This document shows, in pieces, positions 6,268-14,880 of a stretch of 26,496 nt of DNA. This DNA comes from CAXPZW01 sp964221845. Lineage in GTDB: Bacteria; Bacteroidota; Bacteroidia; Flavobacteriales_D; Sanyastnellaceae. The stretch spans positions 1-26,496 of the forward strand of contig CAXPZW010000016.1 in the NCBI GenBank assembly GCA_964221845.1, in the 5' to 3' direction. Under the pieces are notes generated by a model. The model was not told where the DNA came from. It did not search any database and saw nothing but the letters and a program-made list of their open reading frames with translations. The stretch's first letter is position 1, and every line of letters starts with the position of its first letter. Both the position numbers and the translations under genes were made by a program.

Positions 6268-7614
6268 ATGCACGTGCACTTCATCGCCATAGGCGGCGCG
6301 GCCATGCACAACCTGGCCATCGCCCTGTCCCGAAAGGGAGACACTGTTACCGGATCCGACGACGCCATTTACGATCCCTCGCGCTCACGCTTGGAACGCG
6401 AAAGCTTGCTCCCGCCCGAAATGGGTTGGCATCCCGAGCGCATCCACGCAGGACTCGATGCGGTGATCGTAGGCATGCACGCCCGCGCCGACAATCCGGA
6501 ATTGGCCCGAGCCCAAGCGCTGGAACTTCCCACCTACTCGTACCCGGAGTACCTTTTCAACGCCACCCAACACCAAAAGCGAGTGGTGATCGGAGGCAGC
6601 CATGGCAAAACCAGCACCACCGCCATGATCCTGCACGTGCTGGCCAAGGTGGGCATCGACGCCGACTACATGGTGGGCGCCCAACTGGACGGGTTTGATT
6701 GTATGGTCAAACTCTCGGATGCGCCAGTAGCTGTGCTGGAAGGCGACGAATACCTGGCCTCTCCCCTGGACCGCAGGCCCAAGTTCCATTTGTACCGCCC
6801 ACACGTAGCGGTCATCACCGGCATTGCCTGGGACCACGTGAACGTCTTCCCTACCTGGGAGAACTACGTGGAGCAGTTTGACCTCTTTGCCCAGACTGTG
6901 GAGCCCGGCGGCCGCCTGTTTGTGGCCGCCGAAGACCCCGAAGCCACGGCTGTGCTGCAACGCAATGCGGTGGAAGGCGAAGCTTACGGCATTCACCCCC
7001 ACCACATCGACAGCGGGTACACCTACCTGCACACCGCTGGCGGCGACCAGCGCATTGAAGTGTTTGGCAACCACAACCTGCAAAACCTCAACGCTGCCCG
7101 CTTGGCTTGCCGTGAAATTGGCGTGGCCGAAGCCGACTTTTACGCAGCCATTGCCAGCTTCCCGGGTGCATCACGCCGTCTGGAGCGCATGGTCAGCACA
7201 CCCGAAACCATGATTTTCCGAGACTTTGCGCACTCGCCCTCCAAAGTGAAAGCCACCACCGAGGCGGTCAAGCAGCAGTACCCTGAACGCACCTTGGTCG
7301 CCGCCTTTGAGCTGCACACGTTCTCCAGCCTGAACGCCGACTTCTTGCGCGAATACCGCGGAGCCATGGACGCTGCGGACCTGGCCTGGGTGTGCTGGAA
7401 TCCGGATGCAGTGGCGCACAAAAAGCTTCCCCCCATTTCCAAAAGCGACATCGAGCAGGCCTTTGCCCGCGAAGATTTGCAAGTGTTTGAGCATCCTTCC
7501 AAGATGGTGGCCGCGCTGGAAGCGTTGGACTTTTCCGGCAAGAATGTGCTGGTGATGACCAGCGGCGATCTCGGAGGCATTGACTTGCCACGTTGGGCAC
7601 AATCCCAAGTATAG
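6268..7614 (+). CDS. mpl: Mur ligase, UDP-MurNAc:tripeptide ligase (Mpl) type
   Basis: 448 residues. The N-terminal Rossmann-like motif reads 'HFIAIGGAAMHNLAIALSRKGDTVTGSDD', as in Mpl and MurC. The ATP-binding P-loop is GSHGKTST at residues 110-117. The central domain carries 'AVLEGDEY' and 'ITGIAWDHVNVFP', and the C-terminal domain has 'SFPGASRRLE' and 'RDFAHSPSKVKATTEAVK'. Mpl joins recycled murein tripeptide to UDP-MurNAc in the cytoplasm, the salvage branch of peptidoglycan synthesis; 'DFAHSP' and the 'SPSKV' segment fit Mpl better than MurC, which would read HHP. The enzyme has not been tested in most Bacteroidota, so substrate is by homology. It stands alone in its direction, divergent from the exported protein and convergent with the DtxR-family gene. 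Confidence 0.8.
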   Translation: MHVHFIAIGGAAMHNLAIALSRKGDTVTGSDDAIYDPSRSRLERESLLPPEMGWHPERIHAGLDAVIVGMHARADNPELARAQALELPTYSYPEYLFNATQHQKRVVIGGSHGKTSTTAMILHVLAKVGIDADYMVGAQLDGFDCMVKLSDAPVAVLEGDEYLASPLDRRPKFHLYRPHVAVITGIAWDHVNVFPTWENYVEQFDLFAQTVEPGGRLFVAAEDPEATAVLQRNAVEGEAYGIHPHHIDSGYTYLHTAGGDQRIEVFGNHNLQNLNAARLACREIGVAEADFYAAIASFPGASRRLERMVSTPETMIFRDFAHSPSKVKATTEAVKQQYPERTLVAAFELHTFSSLNADFLREYRGAMDAADLAWVCWNPDAVAHKKLPPISKSDIEQAFAREDLQVFEHPSKMVAALEALDFSGKNVLVMTSGDLGGIDLPRWAQSQV

Positions 7615-7697
7615 AGCCCGCGGGACAAAAGCCATATGCACGATGAGGCATTGCCGCACCACGCAGCCTGACCGGCCACGTGAGCATTTTGCGCTAA

Positions 7698-8393
7698 CTA
7701 GTGGAGGACCTCAATGAGTAGGCGCTCGGTGACTTTTTCGCTGAGCACCACCTCGCGTACGGCGAGTTGCACGTGCATGGAACCGTCAAAGGCTTGCAAG
7801 CGGTTGACCTCGATGCGTGAGCCGAGGATCAGGTTGGTGGTTTCCAAGTACTTCAGGAAGTCCTGCGAGTGATCCGAGACGGCCACAATGCGGCCGATGT
7901 TGCCCACTTGCAACGTGCTGAGTGGGACCGGATTGCGAGGATCATTCACCGCGCCGGTGGCTGAAGGAATGGGCTCTCCGTGCGGGTCGTACTTAGGATA
8001 GTCAAGGAAGGCGTCCAAACGATCGGTGAGCACCGGGGAGGCAATGTGCTCGAGCTGATCGGCCAAGGCATGTACCTCGTCCCAACGGAAGCGGAGTTTG
8101 CGGTGCAAGAAGGTCTCCCACAGCCGGTGACGACGCACGACTTGTACAGCCGCCTCTGTGCCTTGCTCACTCAACGTTGCTCCGTGATATGCCCGGTAAT
8201 GGACGTAGCCTTTTTTGCTCAAGCGCTGTACCATGTCGGTGGCCGAAGAAGCCTTGGTATGCATGTACGCAGCCACATCGTTGGTGTGTACCGGACCGTT
8301 TTGGGACTGCTCCAGCACATACAGGCACTTGAGGTAGTCTTCTTCCGAAGCGGTGAGCGCTTTTTGAGCAATAGCAGCTGAGACAGGTTCCAT
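7698..8393 (-). CDS. DtxR/MntR family metal-dependent transcriptional repressor
   Basis: 231 residues from the ATG at 8393 (MEPVSAAIAQKALTASEEDY); the frame is open to a TTG at 8396. The N-terminal winged helix is 'ASEEDYLKCLYVLEQ' and 'NDVAAYMHTKASSATDMVQRLSKKGYVHYRAYHG'. The metal-binding/dimerisation domain follows ('GTEAAVQVVRRHRLWETFL', 'WDEVHALADQLEHIASPVLTDRLDAFLDYPKYDPHGEPIP'), with the His, Glu and 'DPHG' residues of the family all present. A C-terminal FeoA/SH3-like domain ends the protein ('LSTLQVGNIGRIVAVSDHSQ'). It would sense Mn2+ or Fe2+ and repress uptake genes; no transporter gene is adjacent. Short palindromic sequences in the 8397-8507 gap may be its operators (see findings). 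Confidence 0.92.
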   Translation of the reverse strand: MEPVSAAIAQKALTASEEDYLKCLYVLEQSQNGPVHTNDVAAYMHTKASSATDMVQRLSKKGYVHYRAYHGATLSEQGTEAAVQVVRRHRLWETFLHRKLRFRWDEVHALADQLEHIASPVLTDRLDAFLDYPKYDPHGEPIPSATGAVNDPRNPVPLSTLQVGNIGRIVAVSDHSQDFLKYLETTNLILGSRIEVNRLQAFDGSMHVQLAVREVVLSEKVTERLLIEVLH

Positions 8394-8507
8394 CAAAGTT
8401 GATTTTTAGACACGCTTAAACAGCGGCAAAACAACAAATTTTGTGCAAATACGGGAAGCTTCTCCCCCAAGAAGAACGACCTTCCCACCACTTACATGAC
8501 ACTTGCT

Positions 8508-9002
8508 ATGAAACGCCTTTTCTTCATCCGCCATGCCAAATCCTCGTGGGAATCCCGCGGCCTCGGTGACCGCGATCGTCCTTTAAACGAACGCGGCGAA
8601 CGCGACGCTCCGTTGATGGCCCAACGCCTCAAAGAGTATGGATTGGTGAATCCGCGTTTTTTGATCAGCACCGCCAAGCGCACCATCCAAACTGGAAAAA
8701 TTGTCACAGGCACGTTGGAAGCTCCTACTACAGCAATCCACCACATCCAGCACTTGTACTTGGCCACCGGTCGCGTGCTGCTGGAGACGGTGATTGGCAA
8801 CGATGCCGAGCATGACTTGGTCATCATTGGCCACAACCCGGGCATTTCGGACGCGGCTTCCATGATCAGCGGAGAGCACTTGGAAATGGTGACTTCACAC
8901 GTGGTGGGCATCGAACTGCACGTGGATGAATGGGCCGCCGTATCTTTGGGAACTGGTAGTGTGATTTACAACGACTACCCGAAGAAACATCCCGCCCCAT
9001 GA
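8508..9002 (+). CDS. SixA-like phosphohistidine phosphatase (histidine phosphatase family)
   Basis: 164 residues from the ATG at 8508 (MKRLFFIRHAKSSW); an in-frame ATG at 8496 would add four residues, but family members usually begin right at MKRL. The catalytic RHA motif is at residues 8-10, the substrate-binding arginine region is 'DRDRPLNERGERDAP', and the second catalytic histidine is in 'LVIIGHNPGISDAA'. The length is normal for the SixA branch. E. coli SixA removes phosphate from protein histidines; the target here is unknown. The stop codon overlaps the ATG of the AI-2E permease gene (ATGA at 8999-9002), so the two are coupled in one transcript. Confidence 0.88.
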   Translation: MKRLFFIRHAKSSWESRGLGDRDRPLNERGERDAPLMAQRLKEYGLVNPRFLISTAKRTIQTGKIVTGTLEAPTTAIHHIQHLYLATGRVLLETVIGNDAEHDLVIIGHNPGISDAASMISGEHLEMVTSHVVGIELHVDEWAAVSLGTGSVIYNDYPKKHPAP

Positions 9003-10093
9003 ATCCTGTCCTTCGCGGACTTCTCGTCTTAATTGGTTTGCTGGTCCTTGGCTGGGCCGTGTACACCTTTCGGTCCATCCTCACCTACGTGGTGATTTCG
9101 GTGGTGTTGAGCTACATCGGTTCGCCGTTGGTGGCCCTGTTCCGCCGCATTCACATCAAGTCCTGGCAAGTGCCCGCTTGGCTAGCTTCATTGGCCACCT
9201 TGCTTTCTTTTGGCCTGGTGATCTACGTCATCATTGCCCTGTTTGCGCCTTTGGTGCAAGACCAGATTGACCTGCTGGGCAGCATCGATGTGCGCAAGGC
9301 CGAGCAAAACATCGAAGAAACCCTCGGCATCAGCGAAGATTGGCTCGCCTCCTCTACCCTCAGCGAAGAGGGCCGCACCAACCGCCAGGAGATCATCACC
9401 CGCGTTCAGGAAGCCTTGAATCCAGGCCGTTTGTCGCAGGTGTTTGACAACATCGTGGGCACTTTGGGCTCGCTGCTGGTGGCGCTGTTTTCCATCCTGT
9501 TTATGACGTTCTTTTTCTTGAAGGACGGGTACCTCATCGAGCGCATCATCTTTACCCTGACGCCCGACAAATACATGGAGCAGGTCAAGCACATCCTGCA
9601 AGATTCCAACCGCCTGTTGACGCGCTACTTTTTGGGTGTGTTGGCGCAGGTGTCCATCATCACCGCCATCGTCAGCATTGGCCTGCACCTGGTGGGACTC
9701 GAAAACGCCTTGATCATTGGCTTGCTGGCCGGGCTGCTCAACTTGGTTCCTTACGTAGGGCCCATTGTGTCTACGTGCATTGGTTTGCTCTTGGCACTCA
9801 CCTCCCACTACGGCGGCGACGCAGACATGCACATCGGCACCTTGGTGGGACTCGTAGCTTTGGTGTATGGCATCGCTCAAGCGGCAGACAACTTCTTCAT
9901 CCAGCCAGTCATCCTGGGCAACAGCGTGAGCGCGCACCCTTTGGAGATCTTCATTGTGATTTCCATGGCGGGCACCCTGGCGGGAGTTACCGGCATGATC
10001 ATCGCCATTCCGGGCTACACGTTCTTGCGCATCATTGCCCGGGAATTCCTGAGCAAATTCAAGGTGGTGGAGAGTTTGACCCGGGGCATGTGA
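8999..10093 (+). CDS. AI-2E family (PerM/YdiK-like) membrane permease
   Basis: 364 residues with the family's usual arrangement: two or three N-terminal membrane segments (residues ~6-40 and ~60-85), a soluble helical stretch (~90-150) with 'RKAEQNIEETLG', then 'ILFMTFFFLKDGYLI', and a C-terminal group of membrane helices including 'GLLNLVPYVGPIVSTCIGLLLAL' and 'QPVILGNSVSAHPLEIFIVI', both hallmark motifs. The family includes proposed exporters of autoinducer-2 and Na+/H+ antiporters; substrate cannot be told from sequence. Start is fixed by overlap with the SixA-like stop codon. pyrG follows 89 bp downstream with its own promoter-like box. Confidence 0.92.
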   Translation: MNPVLRGLLVLIGLLVLGWAVYTFRSILTYVVISVVLSYIGSPLVALFRRIHIKSWQVPAWLASLATLLSFGLVIYVIIALFAPLVQDQIDLLGSIDVRKAEQNIEETLGISEDWLASSTLSEEGRTNRQEIITRVQEALNPGRLSQVFDNIVGTLGSLLVALFSILFMTFFFLKDGYLIERIIFTLTPDKYMEQVKHILQDSNRLLTRYFLGVLAQVSIITAIVSIGLHLVGLENALIIGLLAGLLNLVPYVGPIVSTCIGLLLALTSHYGGDADMHIGTLVGLVALVYGIAQAADNFFIQPVILGNSVSAHPLEIFIVISMAGTLAGVTGMIIAIPGYTFLRIIAREFLSKFKVVESLTRGM

Positions 10094-10145
10094 CGGCTTT
10101 TTAACGGATTGTCAACAATGGTAGTGCTGGGCGAAACCGATGTAC

Positions 10146-10153
10146 TACCTTTG
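10146..10153 (+). promoter_or_regulatory. Bacteroidota -7 box (TACCTTTG) before pyrG
   Basis: TACCTTTG matches the phylum's TAnnTTTG -7 consensus exactly and lies 29 bases before the pyrG ATG. No clear TTTG -33 box is present at the expected ~20-base spacing upstream, so the call rests on the -7 match and position. Confidence 0.45.
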
Positions 10154-10182
10154 CTTCCCGTATACGTGTCAAAGTTTCCTGC

Positions 10183-11808
10183 ATGCCGAACGCATCCAAG
10201 TACATCTTTGTCACCGGCGGGGTTACTTCGTCGTTGGGCAAAGGAATCGTCTCCGCTTCACTCGCCAAGCTCTTGCAGAGCCGTGGCTACCGAGTGACCA
10301 TCCAAAAACTGGATCCCTACATCAATGTCGACCCGGGCACCCTCAATCCTTATGAACACGGGGAATGCTACGTGACCGAAGACGGCGCTGAAACCGACCT
10401 CGACCTGGGCCACTACGAACGTTTTTTGAACGTGCGTACCTCCCAGGCCAACAACATCACCACCGGCCGCATTTACCAAAGCGTCATCGAAAAAGAGCGA
10501 CGCGGCGATTACTTGGGCAAGACCGTCCAAATCGTCCCGCACATCACCGATGAAATCAAGCGTTGTGTGAAGATCCTCGGCAGCAAGTCTCAATACGACT
10601 TTGTGATCACCGAGATCGGCGGTACTGTGGGTGACATCGAGTCCCTGCCTTACGTGGAGGCCATCCGCCAAATGAAATGGGAGCGTCCGGACAACGTACT
10701 CGTGGTGCACCTTACCCTCATCCCCTACCTCAATGCGGCGGGCGAGCTGAAAACCAAGCCTACCCAGCACTCGGTCAAACAAATGATGGAGTTTGGAGTA
10801 CAGCCCGACATTCTGGTCTGCCGCACCGAACACGAGCTCACCCCGAGCGTACGTACCAAGGTGGCGCGTTTCTGCAACGTAGCGCCCAACGCGGTGATCC
10901 AAAGCATCGATGCCGACACCATCTACGACGTGCCGTTGATGATGATGGAAGAAGGCCTGGACGTGGTTGTACTCGAGCGCTTGGGCATGGACACCGAAAC
11001 CCCGCGCGACCTGGACCGCTGGAAAGAATTCCTCAAGCGATACAAATCCGAGCGTACCCCGCTCAACATCGCACTGGTGGGCAAGTATGTGGAGCTGAAA
11101 GACTCTTACAAGTCCATCGTGGAAGCCTTTGAACATGCCGGCGCGTGGAACGGCATGGACGTGAACCTCAAGTGGGTTCACTCCGAAGAACTGTACGCCA
11201 GAAACGTAGAAGAGCAGCTGGGCGATGTGCAAGGCATTTTGGTAGCCCCCGGCTTTGGTTCACGTGGCGTGGACGGCAAGTTGGAAGCGGTCAAATTCGC
11301 CCGCGAGCGTCAGATCCCCTTCTTTGGCATTTGCCTGGGCATGCAATGCGCGGTGATTGAATTCGCGCGCAACGTGCTGGGCCTGACTGAAGCCCACTCT
11401 ACCGAAATCAAGGAGTACACCAAGGACCCCGTGATCTCGCTCATGGCCGAGCAGAAGAGCATCACCAACATGGGCGGCACCATGCGTTTGGGCGCTTACC
11501 CGTGTCAAGTGGAGCCCGGCACCAAGGCTTACGAAGCGTATGGCGAAGACCTCATTGAGGAGCGTCACCGTCACCGCTTTGAGTTCAACAACGACTACTT
11601 GGATCAGTTCCGTGAGGCGGGCATGAAACCTGTAGGCATCAACCCCGATAGCGGACTGGTTGAAATTGTAGAGCTGGAAGACCACCCTTGGTTTGTGGCT
11701 TGTCAATTCCACCCCGAATACAGCAGTACTGTGGCCTCGCCGCACCCGCTGTTTGAGGCGTTTGTCAAAGCAGCGCATGCCCACCAGCCGGTGAAGGCGG
11801 AGGCGTAA
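10183..11808 (+). CDS. pyrG: CTP synthase (glutamine-hydrolysing)
   Basis: 541 residues, the usual length. It makes CTP from UTP, ATP and glutamine in the cytoplasm, the last step of pyrimidine nucleotide synthesis. The N-terminal synthase domain starts with 'KYIFVTGGVTSSLGKGIVSA' (P-loop) and contains 'KLDPYINVDPGTLNPYEHGE' and the UTP-binding region 'ITEIGGTVGDIES'. The C-terminal class I glutamine amidotransferase domain shows oxyanion region 'APGFGSRGVDGK', nucleophile Cys384 in 'FFGICLGMQCAV', and the His510/Glu512 pair in 'FHPEYSS'. All key residues are intact. The last 44 bp overlap the 3' end of the convergent O-antigen-ligase-like gene, leaving no room for a terminator between them. 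Confidence 0.98.
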   Translation: MPNASKYIFVTGGVTSSLGKGIVSASLAKLLQSRGYRVTIQKLDPYINVDPGTLNPYEHGECYVTEDGAETDLDLGHYERFLNVRTSQANNITTGRIYQSVIEKERRGDYLGKTVQIVPHITDEIKRCVKILGSKSQYDFVITEIGGTVGDIESLPYVEAIRQMKWERPDNVLVVHLTLIPYLNAAGELKTKPTQHSVKQMMEFGVQPDILVCRTEHELTPSVRTKVARFCNVAPNAVIQSIDADTIYDVPLMMMEEGLDVVVLERLGMDTETPRDLDRWKEFLKRYKSERTPLNIALVGKYVELKDSYKSIVEAFEHAGAWNGMDVNLKWVHSEELYARNVEEQLGDVQGILVAPGFGSRGVDGKLEAVKFARERQIPFFGICLGMQCAVIEFARNVLGLTEAHSTEIKEYTKDPVISLMAEQKSITNMGGTMRLGAYPCQVEPGTKAYEAYGEDLIEERHRHRFEFNNDYLDQFREAGMKPVGINPDSGLVEIVELEDHPWFVACQFHPEYSSTVASPHPLFEAFVKAAHAHQPVKAEA

Positions 11809-13057
11809 CGTCTGCTTTTTCGCGGTTCGCAAAGACCATCCAGAAGAACAGGAGGAAGACGATTCCGCTCTGGAGTTCCAAGAAGGATTCAAACAACATG
11901 TTGAATCCGGCCAGGAACAACAGGGACTGGAAGAGTATATCCCGGTGCAGGAGCGCTTGGCGTAGGCCCAAGGCCAACATCAACAGCAGCACCGCCAATC
12001 CAGCCCAGCCCAGCTCGACGCCGGTTTCCAAGTACTGGTTGTGTGCGTTGAGCTTTTTGCGGTAAGCAAAGTCCTCTTCGCGCTCCTTGTACTTTTCCAT
12101 GAGTGCTGGTGTGGCGTCGTCGCTGCCCACGCCAAAGGGGTGCTCGATCATCAACTCCAAGGAACACTGCCATGCCAAAAAGCGCACCTGGGTACTGGTG
12201 CGCGCCATGCTCTTGTTGCGCTCCTGCTCGTCCACTTGACGTTCGATGGCATCGGTAAACTCGGCCAAACGAGATTCTGCGCCTGGCACAAAACGCGGCA
12301 GGGCAAACAAGATGCCCACCAGCAGCGCGGCATGCATCCACGCCCGCCCAAACGAGCGCGAACGGATGGAATGGGTAAAGAGCAGTAGCACCACCAAGAT
12401 TCCTGTACTCAACAGGCCTGCTTTGCTGGAGATGAACACCACGAAACTTACCAGCCCAGCGGCCCACAGCAACCAGCTCCAGTGCCCGCGCTGGCGGAAC
12501 CACATGGTCTCCAACACAAAGGCCAGCGCCAAGCAGGCATAAATGGCCATGTAAGTGGGATGGTAGATAAGTACCAAACGGGTGTAGACGAATTCCCCGG
12601 TCTCGCCCGACTCCAGGAATCGCAGGCCAGCAGCGGCAAAAGCCACCACGGCAAAGACCGTCACTCCAGTCGCAAACACCGCTACGATTGCCCGGCGCTC
12701 TGAGGCGGTCATGGGTCGAATCAACAAGGCCAACACCGGGAAAATGATCAGCGAGAGCTTCTGCTCCAACGTGTTTGGGTGGTGGCCGGCGAGCGGATGG
12801 TCCGTGTAGAGCACTCCGGCTGCATAGAGCCCGTAGAGCACCACCATGACCGCAAACGAAGCCATGTTTTTGGGACGTCGCTCGCGAAAGTGGATGAGCG
12901 TCAACAGCCCCAACACGCCCAAGGCCCACACCGCTGCCTTTTGATTCAGCGGGAGGATGAACGCCACAAGTGCGGCGGCCAACGCCGTGAGGCGCTTGTC
13001 TTGCCACCACGTGCGAAGCTGGTGACCCAAAGCCTGAAGCAGGTTGTTGGCTGGCAT
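11765..13057 (-). CDS. O-antigen ligase / polymerase family (Wzy_C) membrane protein
   Basis: 430 residues from the ATG at 13057 (MPANNLLQALGHQL); the frame is open to 13084. About eleven hydrophobic segments surround a large periplasmic loop (roughly residues 245-330). That loop contains 'FLAWQCSLELMIEHPFGVGSDD' and is followed by 'AHNQYLETGVELGWAGL', the Wzy_C signature of O-antigen ligases (WaaL) and polymerases (Wzy). These enzymes transfer or polymerise undecaprenyl-linked glycans on the outer face of the inner membrane. Ligase versus polymerase cannot be decided. The divergent neighbour is a GT4 glycosyltransferase, which supports a surface-glycan role; the rest of a polysaccharide cluster is absent. 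Its 3' end overlaps pyrG. Confidence 0.88.
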   Translation of the reverse strand: MPANNLLQALGHQLRTWWQDKRLTALAAALVAFILPLNQKAAVWALGVLGLLTLIHFRERRPKNMASFAVMVVLYGLYAAGVLYTDHPLAGHHPNTLEQKLSLIIFPVLALLIRPMTASERRAIVAVFATGVTVFAVVAFAAAGLRFLESGETGEFVYTRLVLIYHPTYMAIYACLALAFVLETMWFRQRGHWSWLLWAAGLVSFVVFISSKAGLLSTGILVVLLLFTHSIRSRSFGRAWMHAALLVGILFALPRFVPGAESRLAEFTDAIERQVDEQERNKSMARTSTQVRFLAWQCSLELMIEHPFGVGSDDATPALMEKYKEREEDFAYRKKLNAHNQYLETGVELGWAGLAVLLLMLALGLRQALLHRDILFQSLLFLAGFNMLFESFLELQSGIVFLLFFWMVFANREKADVTPPPSPAGGHALL

Positions 13058-13103
13058 GGGATAAAAGTCCGAATCCCCGTCCAACCCCGCAAAGCCATTG
13101 GCC

Positions 13104-13111
13104 TACATTTG
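13104..13111 (+). promoter_or_regulatory. Bacteroidota -7 box (TACATTTG) before the glycosyltransferase
   Basis: An exact TAnnTTTG match 19 bases before the TTG start at 13131. If used, the leader would be only about 12-15 bases, and the TTG start at 13100 (upstream of the box) could not be the true start. No good -33 box is visible. Confidence 0.5.
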
Positions 13112-13130
13112 CTGTGAAAATCTCGCCCCC

Positions 13131-14342
13131 TTGCGCATCATCATCCTCACCCAGTACTTCCCACCCGAGACCGGCGCCCCGCAAAACCGGCTCTTTGAGC
13201 TGGCCAAACGGCTGCAGCAAGACGGGTGTGAGATCCAGGTGTTGACCGCCATGCCCAACTACCCCAACAACGAAATCGATCCGGCGTATCGCGGGGTGTG
13301 GTTTCGGCAAGAGGAGATGGACGGCATGCGGGTGCTGCGCTCATGGATTTACGTGAGCAAGGACAAAAATTCGGTGGTCAAGCGGCTGTTGAATTACTTC
13401 TCGTTCACCTTCACTTCTTTGCTGTTTGGCCTGTTTTACCTGCGTCGCAGCGACATTCTGGTGTGCGAGAGCCCCCCCATGTTCTTGGGCATCACCGGCG
13501 CATGGCTGGCGCGACTCAAAGGCGCCAAGTTTGTGTTCAACGTCTCGGACCTCTGGCCCGAGAGCGTGGAGAAGCTCGGGGTGATGAACAACAAGTTCTT
13601 GCTGAAGCGCGCCTACGGATTGGAGCGTTGGTTGTACCGGGCCAGTGCGCTGATTACCGGTCAAACGCAAGGGATTGTAGAAAGCATCTCTTCGCGCCAT
13701 CCTGACAAGCCCGTGCATTGGTTGCCCAACACCTGCGACCTCACGCTGTTTGATCCCACCAAGTACGAATCGCGCCCCGAAGACGGCCGTTTTGTTTGCT
13801 TGTATGCGGGAATCATCGGCATCGCGCAAGGCCTCGACACGGTCTTGGAAGCTGCTGACTTGCTGCGAGATGCCCCTCATATCACCCTGCAACTGGCGGG
13901 CAATGGTCCAGAACTGGAGCGCTTGCAAACCAAGGCTACAGCGATGCAGTTGACCAACGTGGAATTCTTAGGTGGATTCCCCAAGGCCGAGATGCCCGGG
14001 GTGATTGCCAAAGCCGATATGGCGCTGGTGCCCTTGCGCAAGTTGGATTTGTTTCTGGGCGCCATTCCCTCCAAGATCTTTGAGAACTGCGCCATGGAGA
14101 AGCCTCTGCTTCTGGGCGTGGAAGGCGAAGCCAAGGAACTCTTCATCGACACTGCTGACGCCGGTTGGGCCTTCGAACCTGAGAACCCAGCCGCCATGGC
14201 CGCTGCCATTCGCGATGCGGCCGCCCATCCTGAACGCGCCAAAGCCTGCGGCCAGCGCAGTCGGGCCTACGTCATGCAAAACTTCGAACGCGGCGCATTG
14301 GCCGCAGGTCTACTCGAACAATTCCGGAAGGTGCTCAGCTGA
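13131..14342 (+). CDS. Glycosyltransferase family 4 (WbuB-like)
   Basis: 403 residues from a TTG at 13131, which places the first strand at the terminus (M-RIIILTQYFPPETGAPQNR), as in WbuB-type enzymes; the longer frame from 13098 begins in the promoter region. The N-terminal acceptor domain includes 'LFELAKRLQQDGCEIQVLTA', 'YPNNEI' and 'FNVSDLWPESVEKLGV'. The C-terminal GT4 donor domain includes 'YAGIIGIAQGLDTVLEAADL', 'EFLGGFPKAEMP' and 'GAIPSKIFENCAMEKPLLLG' with the family's glutamate. WbuB enzymes add an N-acetylamino sugar to lipid-linked O-antigen or capsule. It is divergent from the Wzy_C protein, and its 3' end overlaps the convergent DinB gene by 8 bp. Confidence 0.9.
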   Translation: MRIIILTQYFPPETGAPQNRLFELAKRLQQDGCEIQVLTAMPNYPNNEIDPAYRGVWFRQEEMDGMRVLRSWIYVSKDKNSVVKRLLNYFSFTFTSLLFGLFYLRRSDILVCESPPMFLGITGAWLARLKGAKFVFNVSDLWPESVEKLGVMNNKFLLKRAYGLERWLYRASALITGQTQGIVESISSRHPDKPVHWLPNTCDLTLFDPTKYESRPEDGRFVCLYAGIIGIAQGLDTVLEAADLLRDAPHITLQLAGNGPELERLQTKATAMQLTNVEFLGGFPKAEMPGVIAKADMALVPLRKLDLFLGAIPSKIFENCAMEKPLLLGVEGEAKELFIDTADAGWAFEPENPAAMAAAIRDAAAHPERAKACGQRSRAYVMQNFERGALAAGLLEQFRKVLS

Positions 14343-14865
14343 TGGCCGCCTTGATGCGCTCCAATTGAAACCGGTGGTGGGTGATGTGGCGTTGGAGAAA
14401 GCCCAAGGTTTGATCCAGTGTGATGCGCCCCGCAATTGGGTGCTTGAACACCAGCTTGTCCTCAATGCCATCGGGCGTAGCTCCGATCCAATGTGCAATG
14501 TCGTTGTGCGAGTGCATCCAGGTGTGGGCGAGTTTGTCCAAGGTCATGTCCGGCGCCGGTGGTGGAAACTTCACGGGAACACCCCACTTGCCGTCGCTTT
14601 CCAGCGCGGCATGCAGTTGGCCAGCCGCCGCATCGGTTTCGGACGTGCGATCGGGAATTTCGTCCCAACCACTGCTGGTCTTTTTGACCAAGTAGCCCAG
14701 AGTACCGCGTTCGCTGCTGATGATGTGGTCGATCACCTCTAGGGCACACCAGCCGCCCTCTGCAGGTTGCTGGGTCAGCTTGTCGGACGGCCAGGTTTTG
14801 AGTTCATTGACAAAGTCTTCGCGCCCTTTGCTGAGGGCATCAAGTTCGTTTCGGATGAAGCTCAT
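14335..14865 (-). CDS. DinB family (DinB/YfiT-like four-helix metal protein)
   Basis: 176 residues. The DinB-like fold is indicated by the N-terminal helix 'ALSKGREDFVNELKTW', then 'GGWCALEVIDHIISSERGTL', which carries the first conserved histidine, and the C-terminal 'GFLQRHITHHRFQLERI', which supplies the other two histidines of the metal triad. Members bind Zn or Ni and act as thiol-dependent transferases; many are of unknown substrate. It lies 15 bp downstream of the GNAT acetyltransferase gene on the same strand, probably one transcript. Confidence 0.85.
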   Translation of the reverse strand: MSFIRNELDALSKGREDFVNELKTWPSDKLTQQPAEGGWCALEVIDHIISSERGTLGYLVKKTSSGWDEIPDRTSETDAAAGQLHAALESDGKWGVPVKFPPPAPDMTLDKLAHTWMHSHNDIAHWIGATPDGIEDKLVFKHPIAGRITLDQTLGFLQRHITHHRFQLERIKAAIS

Positions 14866-14880
14866 GGAGGCAATGTACGA

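Noticed and set aside
7615..7697. Bidirectional terminator between mpl and the DtxR-family gene
   Set aside because: No stem of useful length followed by T-runs on either strand could be found in the gap.
11889..13310. 473-codon minus-strand frame overlapping the O-antigen-ligase-like gene
   Set aside because: It is a proline/arginine/histidine/glycine-rich shadow in another frame and crosses the divergent promoter; the Wzy_C frame has membrane segments and a family signature.
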